From Bradyrhizobium sp. SZCCT0231 (lineage in GTDB: Bacteria > Pseudomonadota > Alphaproteobacteria > Rhizobiales > Xanthobacteraceae), in the NCBI RefSeq assembly GCF_018130245.1, contig NZ_JAFCKP010000002.1, positions 496,001-560,000 on the forward strand: a stretch of DNA of 64,000 nt. The letters are read 5' to 3'. Positions 57,601-64,000 of the stretch are shown piece after piece. A program made the position numbers and the translations under genes. The notes under the pieces are model-generated. The model made no database searches and was not told the DNA's origin. It saw nothing but the letters and a program-made list of their open reading frames with translations. How positions within the stretch are numbered: the stretch's first letter is position 1; the number at the start of each line of letters is the position of its first letter.

Positions 57601-57738
57601 CTCCGGACGCGTGCTCCGGACGCTGCGCAGCACGAAGTGATGCGCTGCAGAGCCGGGGCCCATGCAGCAGCGAGCGACGTAGCCTGCTGGGTCCCGGCTC
57701 TGCGCCGCAACGCTTGCGCGTTGCAGCGCGTCCGGGAC
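57601..57738. repeat. Dispersed intergenic repeat, 'GAGCCGGGGCCC' type, copy 3 (fullest)
   Basis: CTCCGGACGCTGCGCAGCAC, ATGCGCTGCAGAGCCGGGGC, GGGTCCCGGCTCTGCGCC and GTTGCAGCGCGTCCGGGACA form an extended hairpin. Related to the copies at 21319 and 50066. It is followed by about 165 bases before the c-di-GMP gene. Confidence 0.8.
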
Positions 57739-57904
57739 AGGAGAGCATCGCCTTTGCACGACCGTCATAGTCTCTAACGCCTACTAACCAACAGCTGACT
57801 TAAAACTGTCATAATCGCTGAATGGAACCCGCGCCTGCGCGCTTTTTACATGTCGTTAAGCGCGCCTGCATTGGATGCGCCGGGAAAGTGCGTTGGGGAC
57901 TGCA

Positions 57905-60367
57905 ATGACTGCCGCAAGGAAGATGCCGGGAAAACCGGCCACCGAAATGTTTGACGACATCCCGGTGCTTCAGCGCAAATGGCGTGCGGCGTTGAAGCCG
58001 GGCGAGCGGCTGCCGCGCTACGAAGACGTGATGCTCGGCAGCCTCGGACGGCTCGCCGACCACATCGCGCTCTTGAAGAACGACGGTCTGCTCGAGCTGT
58101 CGCGCAGCGGCCGTTACGTGCAGAAATGGCTCGGCGAGGAGCGCTGGGACATTCCCGTCGCCGAGCTGTCGCCAGACTGCGCCACGGCGCTGTCGGAAGC
58201 GGCGGCGAGCGCGCTTGCGACCGGACGGCCGCATCAGGCGAGCGCGCATTGCGTCCGCGACGGCATGGTCAGGACCTACGACGTGCTGGCGCTGCCGACG
58301 TCCTCGCGCTGGGGCGCGACGCTGGTTGGCGCCTATGTCAACGAGCGCGGCGCGCAATACAATCTCCTCGACGCCATCTTTTCCGCGACCGACGATGCGG
58401 TGATCGCGCTGGCGACGCTGCGCGATGCCTCGGGCAAGCCGTTCGATCTCCAGATCGTGCACCACAACAAGAGCGCGGGCGTGCTGCTGAAAGCCGCCGG
58501 CGCCAGCCTGTTGTGGCGCCGGATCGGCGAGGGCGGCACGCTGCTCGCATCGCCCGACATCATGGAATTCCTGCTCAGGACCGTCTCCGGCGGCCGCGGC
58601 GAGCAGCTCGAGATCGAGCATGAGGACCGCCATCTCCGCCTCAGCGCCACCGCCTTCGCCGACGTGGTCTCGATGACGATCTCCGACGTCACCGCCTTGA
58701 AGCGGCGCGATGCCTCGTTCCGCCTGCTGTTCGACAACAACCCGATGCCGATGTGGGTGTTCGACGCAGAGACCAAGGAGTTTCTCAGCGTCAACGACGC
58801 CGCGGTCCAGCATTACGGCTACAGCCGCGCCACCTTCCTGCGCATGACGCTGCACGAGATCTGGCCGGCGGACGAGTGGGACAGCCACGCCGAGGCGCTG
58901 GAGCGCGTCGGCGACGCCTATCACTCCTCGCGCAACTGGCGGCACTTGCGCGCCGACGGCAGCGAGATCGAGGTGCTCACCTTCGGCCGCCGCGTCGCCT
59001 TCGACGATCGCGACGGTTACCTGGTGGCGGTGGTCGACATCACCGAGCGCCGCAAGGCCGAGGCCCGCATCGCCCATATGGCACACCATGACGGGCTCAC
59101 CGACCTGCCGAACCGCGAGCACTTCCAGGAGCGCCTGAAGCAGGCGCTGGGCCAGGCCGGGGGAAAACGGGTCGGCGTGCTCTACATCGATCTCGACCTG
59201 TTCAAGAACATCAACGATTCCTTCGGTCATCCGGTGGGCGACCGCCTGCTGAAGCAGGTCGCCGAGCGCCTGACCACCGCGGTCCGCGGCGCCAATCTCG
59301 CGGCGCGGCTTGGTGGTGACGAGTTCGCCGTCATCTTGGCCGCCGACGTCTCGCCGAACGAGGCCAGCGCCTGCGCGTCCCTGCTGATCGACATGGTGAA
59401 GGCCCCTTACGATCTCGACGGACAGGAGATGGTGATCGGCGCCAGCATCGGCATCGCGCTGTCGCCGGGCGACGGCACGACGCCGGAAGAGTTGATGCGC
59501 AATGCCGACATGGCGCTGTACCGGGCGAAGTCCGAGGGCGGTGGCGTGCACCACTTCTTCGAGCGTGAGATGGACCTCCAGGCGCAGAGGCGCCGTGACA
59601 TGGAGCTCGATCTGCGCCGCGCATTCGCCAATGGCGAGTTCGAGCTGCACTATCAGCCGCTGGTGTCGATCGCCTCCGACCGCATCTCCGGCTTCGAGTC
59701 GCTGCTGCGCTGGCGTCATCCGGACAAGGGCATGATCTCGCCGGCGGAGTTCATCCCTGTTGCCGAGGACATCGGCCTCATCATCCAGCTCGGCGAGTGG
59801 GTGCTGCGCGAAGCCTGCGCCGAGGCGGTCAAATGGCCCGTCGACGTCAAGGTCGCGGTCAATCTGTCGCCGGCGCAATTCCGCAGCCGCAACCTGGTTC
59901 AGGTCGTGATTTCGGCGCTGGCGCAGTCCGGCCTGTCGCCGAAGCGGCTCGAGCTCGAGATCACCGAGTCGATCTTTCTGGCCGAGACCGATGCCAATCT
60001 CGCCATCCTGCACCAGTTGCGCGAGCTCGGCGTCGGCATTTCCATGGACGATTTCGGCACCGGCTATTCCAGCCTGAGCTATCTCCGCAGCTTTCCCTTC
60101 GACAAGATCAAGATCGACCGCTCCTTCGTCAAGGATCTGGCGCAGCGGCCCGACTGCGGCGCGATCGTGCGCGCGATCTCCGGGCTCGGCCGAAGCCTCA
60201 ACATCATCACGACCGCGGAGGGCGTGGAGACCGAGGATCAGCTCGACTGGCTGCGCGCCGAAGGCTGCAACGAGGTGCAAGGATTTCTGTTCAGCGCCGC
60301 GCGGCCGGCGGCCGAGATCGGAAAGCTCCTCGCCGATTTCGGTCAGCGCACCTCACGGGCGGCGTAG
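57905..60367 (+). CDS. PAS-GGDEF-EAL protein (diguanylate cyclase/phosphodiesterase)
   Basis: Cytoplasmic protein of 820 residues that makes and/or degrades c-di-GMP. Order: a PAS-like N-terminus (about 15-250), a PAS domain (about 270-385; FRLLFDNNPMPMWVFDAETK, VVDITERRKAEARIAHMAHH), GGDEF domain (YIDLDLFKNINDSFGHPVGD, active-site LGGDEFAV near 470) and EAL domain (GFESLLRWRHPDKG near 597, NLSPAQFR, ITESIF, DDFGTGYSSLSYL, KIDRSFVKDL, AEGVET). The GGDEF site is intact; the upstream inhibitory RxxD reads RGAN, so product inhibition may be lost. EAL reads ESL, a common active variant. It ends 15 bases inside the convergent serine-hydrolase gene. Confidence 0.94.
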   Translation: MTAARKMPGKPATEMFDDIPVLQRKWRAALKPGERLPRYEDVMLGSLGRLADHIALLKNDGLLELSRSGRYVQKWLGEERWDIPVAELSPDCATALSEAAASALATGRPHQASAHCVRDGMVRTYDVLALPTSSRWGATLVGAYVNERGAQYNLLDAIFSATDDAVIALATLRDASGKPFDLQIVHHNKSAGVLLKAAGASLLWRRIGEGGTLLASPDIMEFLLRTVSGGRGEQLEIEHEDRHLRLSATAFADVVSMTISDVTALKRRDASFRLLFDNNPMPMWVFDAETKEFLSVNDAAVQHYGYSRATFLRMTLHEIWPADEWDSHAEALERVGDAYHSSRNWRHLRADGSEIEVLTFGRRVAFDDRDGYLVAVVDITERRKAEARIAHMAHHDGLTDLPNREHFQERLKQALGQAGGKRVGVLYIDLDLFKNINDSFGHPVGDRLLKQVAERLTTAVRGANLAARLGGDEFAVILAADVSPNEASACASLLIDMVKAPYDLDGQEMVIGASIGIALSPGDGTTPEELMRNADMALYRAKSEGGGVHHFFEREMDLQAQRRRDMELDLRRAFANGEFELHYQPLVSIASDRISGFESLLRWRHPDKGMISPAEFIPVAEDIGLIIQLGEWVLREACAEAVKWPVDVKVAVNLSPAQFRSRNLVQVVISALAQSGLSPKRLELEITESIFLAETDANLAILHQLRELGVGISMDDFGTGYSSLSYLRSFPFDKIKIDRSFVKDLAQRPDCGAIVRAISGLGRSLNIITTAEGVETEDQLDWLRAEGCNEVQGFLFSAARPAAEIGKLLADFGQRTSRAA

Positions 60368-61609
60368 TGCGGGCGGGTAGCAGTCGTAGACCAGCGCCTT
60401 GAATGCGGGTGTGATGCGGCTGCGCTCGTTCTGGGTCTGTTGCATCATGAGGTAGACCATGTCGAGCTTGGGGTCGACGCCGAAATAGGTGCCGCTCCCT
60501 GAGTCCCATTTCAATTCGCCGAGCGAGCCCGGCGGCGGCGGTTTGGCGTTGCCGGGATCGGTCCGCACCGCAAGGCCGTAGCCATAGCCGAAGCCGTCGC
60601 CCGGAAAATAGAAGAAGTCGCGTCCGACGCCGGAGCCCGGCCCGATGTGATCGGTCGTCATGGCCTTGAACGCAGCCGGGCTGAGATAGCGCCTGCCCGC
60701 GAGCTCGCCGCCGTTGAGCAGCATCTGCGAGAAGCGCTGATAGTCGGTGATGGTCGAGAGCAGGCCGCCGCCGCCGGACTGCCATTCGGGATGATCGAGG
60801 CGCTCGCGCTCGCCGGCGAGCAGGATGAAATCGTTCGGCAGCGGTCGCGCCATCCGCGCCAGCTCGTCCTCCGTCGCGAGCGCGAATTTGGTGCTGTGCA
60901 TGCCGAGCGGGTCGAAGATGCGCTGTTTCAGGAACTGATACAGCGTCTGGCCCGAGATGATCTCGATGATGCTGCCGAGCACGTCGGTGGAATGGCCGTA
61001 ACGCCACAGCGTTCCCGGCTGCCGCGCCAGCGGCAGCCTGGCGATGCGATCGGCGAATTCCCTGTTGTTGAATTGGCCTTCGAAGATGTCGGCGGCCTTG
61101 TAGGCCTGCTCGACCCATTTGCCGCCGATGTAATCGTAGCTGATGCCAGAGGTGTGCCGCAGCAGATCCTCGATGTTGACAGGACGGACCGGTGGCACGA
61201 GGTCAAGCTCCAGCTTGCCGACCTCGAGGCCCACCTTGGTCCTCGCAAACAGGGGGATGTATTTCGACACGGGGTCGGTCAGCGCAAGCTTGCGCTCGTC
61301 GATCAGCATCATCGCGCCGAGGCACGTGATCGGCTTGGTCATGGAGTGGATGGCGAAGATCGTGTCCGGCGTCATGGCGAGACCGGTCGTGGTGTCGCGC
61401 ACGCCGAAGCTCTTCAGGTAGACCGGCTTGCCGTGCTGCTGGACCAGGATCACCGCGCCCGGCAGCCGGCCGCTTCCCACCTCGTCGTCGAAATACGCCG
61501 TGATGCGGTCGAGCCCCTCGGAAGAGGGAGCGGGAATATCGGCAGCCCGGCTTCGTGCCATCGAGCCGGCGAGCATCGCGGCCCCGACAAGAAATTCACG
61601 CCGTCGCAT
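60353..61609 (-). CDS. Serine hydrolase, beta-lactamase/class C esterase family, Tat-exported
   Basis: Exported protein of 418 residues. The N-terminus MRRREFLVGAAMLAGSMARS has a twin-arginine signal. The SxxK catalytic motif is FAIHSMTKPITCLGAMML (Ser near residue 87). The second motif is the Tyr in WRYGHSTDVLGSIIEI (YxH in place of YxN, as in many esterases). The domain continues to LKWDSGSGTYFGVDPKLDMV. Probably a penicillin-binding-protein-like esterase or peptidase. The frame opens upstream to 61636; 61609 is chosen at the Tat signal. Substrate unknown. Confidence 0.88.
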   Translation of the reverse strand: MRRREFLVGAAMLAGSMARSRAADIPAPSSEGLDRITAYFDDEVGSGRLPGAVILVQQHGKPVYLKSFGVRDTTTGLAMTPDTIFAIHSMTKPITCLGAMMLIDERKLALTDPVSKYIPLFARTKVGLEVGKLELDLVPPVRPVNIEDLLRHTSGISYDYIGGKWVEQAYKAADIFEGQFNNREFADRIARLPLARQPGTLWRYGHSTDVLGSIIEIISGQTLYQFLKQRIFDPLGMHSTKFALATEDELARMARPLPNDFILLAGERERLDHPEWQSGGGGLLSTITDYQRFSQMLLNGGELAGRRYLSPAAFKAMTTDHIGPGSGVGRDFFYFPGDGFGYGYGLAVRTDPGNAKPPPPGSLGELKWDSGSGTYFGVDPKLDMVYLMMQQTQNERSRITPAFKALVYDCYPPALRRP

Positions 61610-61672
61610 CTGGGCTTCCTCCCTCGCCGGGATCAAAGCCGCACAACGTTCGGGGCGTCAACAAGCCTTCGA

Positions 61673-62236
61673 TTAAAAGCGCGTCACAATTTCCGAAAGG
61701 CACGGTCGCGGACGGTCCTCGCTCGGTTTGGTCGGCGTGCCGATATGGACGAAGCCGGCGAGCTTCTCGTCCGGCTTGAGGCCGAGGCCATCAAGCACGT
61801 CGCGGTCGAAGGCAAACCAGCCGGTCAGCCAGCAGGCGCCGTAGCCGAGCGCGGTGGCGGCCGTGACGATGTTCATGGCGCTGGCGCCCGCCGACAATTC
61901 CTGCTCGAACGCCGGCACCTTCGGATGCGGCCTGGTGAAGCTGACGATGCCGATCACCAACGGCGCGTCCATCAGGCGCTTGCGCTCGACCTCGACGTCG
62001 GCCGCCGGCGCACCCGGATTCTTCCGAGCGAAGACCCTCGCGATGACCTCGCCGGCGCGCTGGCGGCCGTCACCCTCGAAGATGATGAAGCGCCAGGGCG
62101 CGAGCTTGCCGTGATCGGGCACGCGCGCGCCGATGGTGAGGATCGTCTCGAGCTCGGCAGCCGAGGGGCCGGGTCCGGTCATCTCGCGCGGCTTGACCGA
62201 GCGGCGGGTCTTCAGGAGTTCAATGGCGTCGGGCAC
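61673..62236 (-). CDS. Nitroreductase family protein
   Basis: FMN-dependent oxidoreductase of 187 residues. N-terminal block LLKTRRSVKPREMTGPGPSA (phosphate-binding arginines), ARVPDHGKLAPWRFIIFEGD (a flavin-contact loop) and the C-terminal ALGYGACWLTGWFAFDRDV with IGTPTKPSEDRPRP. This is the YdjA-type branch. Same strand as the adhesin upstream and the hydrolase downstream, but with gaps. It reduces nitro compounds, quinones or enones using NAD(P)H; the physiological substrate is unknown. Confidence 0.93.
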   Translation of the reverse strand: MPDAIELLKTRRSVKPREMTGPGPSAAELETILTIGARVPDHGKLAPWRFIIFEGDGRQRAGEVIARVFARKNPGAPAADVEVERKRLMDAPLVIGIVSFTRPHPKVPAFEQELSAGASAMNIVTAATALGYGACWLTGWFAFDRDVLDGLGLKPDEKLAGFVHIGTPTKPSEDRPRPCLSEIVTRF

Positions 62237-62371
62237 TGGCAGGTCCTTGTGGCTTGCTGTTCTCGCCCGGAGATAGGCCCCGTGGGGTGTGAAGGGAAGG
62301 CATTTTAGAGGAAATCTTGAAGAGGTCCGTCCGGGGGAGGCGAGCGGACCAGACGAGCCTTCAGCTTCCGC

Positions 62372-63946
62372 TCAGAACTCGACGGCCATGCCGGCGCGGC
62401 CGACATGCTCGCTGCCGCCGCCGTTGGAATAGCCGCCGAACACCATGGTCGGCACGGCCCAGTTCAGGCGATGTGAGACGCCGATGCCGACACCGGACTG
62501 GCCGCGATAATAGCCGGTGTTCACCGCGACCGTCGTTCTGCCCGGCGCCGAAGGCATCAGCACCGGCGCTGAGGATACGGCGGCGACGATGCCGCGTCGG
62601 GCCTCCTGCTGGTTGGCGGCGATCTCGCTCTGCAGCGTGCCGATCTGCGACTGGAAGCCGGCCGCCGTCGACTGCAATTGCCCGACATTGACGGCGTCGG
62701 TCTGGTTGACGCCGGCTGCGACATTGGTCAGCCGCCGCTCGTTGCCCGCCGAACCGAACGAGACGGTATTGGCAACAGTGTTGGTCGAGCCGGAACCGAT
62801 CGCAACCGAATTGGCCGCCGTGGCGGATGCATTGGTGCCGAGCGCAGCGGCATTGGAGCCGGTGGCGACCGCGCCGTCGCCGAAAGCTGCGCCGCCGTTG
62901 CTGGCGGTGGCCGCGGCGCCGACCGCGACCGAGCCGGTTGCCACCGCACCCGTGCCGATCGCGATCGCGTTGACGCCGGTCGAGGCGGAGTTCAGACCGA
63001 TTGCGATCGATCCGGATTGGGTCGCCTGCGAATTGCCGCCGATGGCGATCGCATCGGCGCCTGACGCGCTCGCGGTCGCGGCGGCGCTATTGACCTTGAC
63101 GTACTGGCTGGCGGCCGACAGGCCGCTCAAGGTCGCGTTCAGCGATGCGATGCTGGAGTTCGTGGCGGCGAGCGCGCTGTTCACCGCCGAGAAGGCGCCG
63201 GCGACGCTGTCGTAGGTCGTGCCCTGGATGGTATAGCTCGGCGCGACGAGCTGGCCGGAGCCGTCGAGCGTGGTGCCGAACGCGGCGGCGGCGACGCGCT
63301 GGTTGGCCGTGTAGAGCTGGCCGCCGTTGACGGCGTCCGTCGAGCCGGAGGCGATGGTGCCGCCGGCGAGGTTGACGAGCTTCCGCTCGGCGCCGACCTT
63401 GCCAATCGACACCGTGTTTTCAATGTCGGCTATGGAGCCGGTGCCCAAGGCCACCGAATTCGTAGCCGAGGCGTTCGCGTAGGCGCCGAGTGCGACGGAA
63501 CTGCTGCCGGTGGCGTAGCTCAAATACCCGAACGCGGCGGCTCGGTCTTGGCTCGCAACGGCCTCCGAACCGAATGCGCTCGCCTGATCACCGCCTGCAT
63601 AGGCTTCGCGGCCGAAAGCCGAGGCCTGCGAACCGTAGGCGCGGGCCCAGTACCCCACGGCCGTGGCACTGTTTCCCGTTGCATAGCTGTTTGTGCCGAT
63701 CGCGGTCGCTTCCGCAGTATCGGCGCGGGCCCAGGCGCCGCAGGCGAGCGAGCCGGTGCCGGTCGCGTACTCGGAGACGTGAGCCCCGCAGACATATTGG
63801 GCATGGACTGGGCTTGCGATCGCGACAAACGCGATGGCAAGGCTGGCCGTCAAAAGGGCATGTCGGCCAGATCGAAGTGTCTCGGTTACGTCCCGCATGG
63901 GAGACCGATTGCGCAAAGAGGCGCAGCGTCGGTATCCCCATTTCAT
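62372..63946 (-). CDS. YadA-type trimeric autotransporter adhesin with two head-neck units
   Basis: Surface protein of 524 residues exported by Sec and type Vc secretion. Signal peptide (LLTASLAIAFVAIASPVHAQ). Head 1 is made of 14-residue AxAxG repeats (TAIGTNSYATGNSATAVGYW, ASAFGREAYAGGDQASAFGS, SSVALGAYANASATNSVALG). Neck 1 is SIGKVGAERKLVNLAGGTIA with STDAVNGGQLYTANQ. Short stalk. Head 2 (about 295-395; DAIAIGGNSQATQSGSIAIG) and neck 2 SFGSAGNERRLTNVAAG with TDAVNVGQLQS. The C-terminal membrane anchor is VAVNTGYYRGQSGVGIGVSH ending MAVEF. GGAAA lies about eight bases before the ATG at 63946. It probably forms a short trimeric adhesin. Confidence 0.9.
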   Translation of the reverse strand: MKWGYRRCASLRNRSPMRDVTETLRSGRHALLTASLAIAFVAIASPVHAQYVCGAHVSEYATGTGSLACGAWARADTAEATAIGTNSYATGNSATAVGYWARAYGSQASAFGREAYAGGDQASAFGSEAVASQDRAAAFGYLSYATGSSSVALGAYANASATNSVALGTGSIADIENTVSIGKVGAERKLVNLAGGTIASGSTDAVNGGQLYTANQRVAAAAFGTTLDGSGQLVAPSYTIQGTTYDSVAGAFSAVNSALAATNSSIASLNATLSGLSAASQYVKVNSAAATASASGADAIAIGGNSQATQSGSIAIGLNSASTGVNAIAIGTGAVATGSVAVGAAATASNGGAAFGDGAVATGSNAAALGTNASATAANSVAIGSGSTNTVANTVSFGSAGNERRLTNVAAGVNQTDAVNVGQLQSTAAGFQSQIGTLQSEIAANQQEARRGIVAAVSSAPVLMPSAPGRTTVAVNTGYYRGQSGVGIGVSHRLNWAVPTMVFGGYSNGGGSEHVGRAGMAVEF

Positions 63947-64000
63947 GGGGCATATTTCCGGCAGCCGATCAGCTACCGTGATCGGGGAGATTGTGTTGCA

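Noticed and set aside
57809-60280. 823-codon open frame on the minus strand
   Set aside because: Antisense to the GGDEF-EAL gene, whose motifs are complete on the plus strand.

Overview
The window is a high-GC chromosomal stretch from an alphaproteobacterium, most probably Bradyrhizobium or a close relative in the Nitrobacteraceae. The case rests on the protein families (DUF3126, PAS_5, tandem PilZ, Bcr/CflA, PotABCD-type ABC system), on candidate FixK- and CtrA-type boxes, and above all on several intergenic palindromic repeat types that I recognise as recurrent in this group. Species assignment from sequence alone is inference. There is no phage, plasmid replication module, CRISPR array or rRNA operon. 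One tRNA, tRNA-Leu(UAA), is present.

Layout. 1-5.9 kb: a peptide/amino-acid scavenging cluster. It holds a DppB-type permease running off the left edge, a D-amino-acid dehydrogenase behind a tandem glycine riboswitch, an M20 carboxypeptidase, and a divergent DppA-type binding protein closed by a strong terminator. Two sigma-54-like promoters flank it. 6-15.4 kb: housekeeping and envelope genes (two membrane glycosyltransferases, a drug-efflux MFS, tRNA-Leu, a lipoprotein, an FAD monooxygenase with a zinc-finger protein, an alpha/beta hydrolase). 15.4-16.9 kb: a lower-GC islet with short AAGCGGAC-type palindromes. 17-21.3 kb: LysR regulator, uncharacterised genes, cysE and a DUF3126 gene. 21.6-28.6 kb: an arylsulfatase gene set (sulfatase, exported protein, HlyD-type adaptor) divergent from a MetA/SphA-type outer-membrane protein, followed by a frameshifted IS5-type transposase remnant and a GNAT enzyme. 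28.8-32.6 kb: small exported or membrane proteins and a gamma carbonic anhydrase. 32.7-38.6 kb: a polyamine-type ABC operon ending in an Asp/Glu/hydantoin racemase, divergent from a GntR regulator.

38.6-49.7 kb: a LapG-like cysteine protease, a tandem-PilZ protein, a zinc alcohol dehydrogenase, VOC, metallophosphoesterase, DEAD-box RNA helicase, GNAT, a secreted-repeat protein, DJ-1/PfpI and PAS_5 genes. 49.7-56.6 kb: an orphan terminator suggesting a small RNA, then rhomboid protease, CBS, patatin, a periplasmic beta-sandwich protein, and a quinone-oxidoreductase/LysR divergent pair. 56.6-57.9 kb: an island packed with at least five kinds of dispersed repeat. 57.9-64 kb: a GGDEF-EAL c-di-GMP enzyme, a serine hydrolase, a nitroreductase and a two-headed YadA-type trimeric autotransporter.

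How the parts may work together. The most coherent candidate system is the left cluster: uptake of peptides under nitrogen control, cleavage by the M20 peptidase, and oxidation by a glycine-responsive amino-acid dehydrogenase. The second is the sulfatase/outer-membrane-protein pair for sulfated compounds, with a FixK-type box between them. The third is the racemase-linked polyamine-type importer. Surface and c-di-GMP functions (PilZ, LapG-like, GGDEF-EAL, YadA-like) recur but are not one operon.
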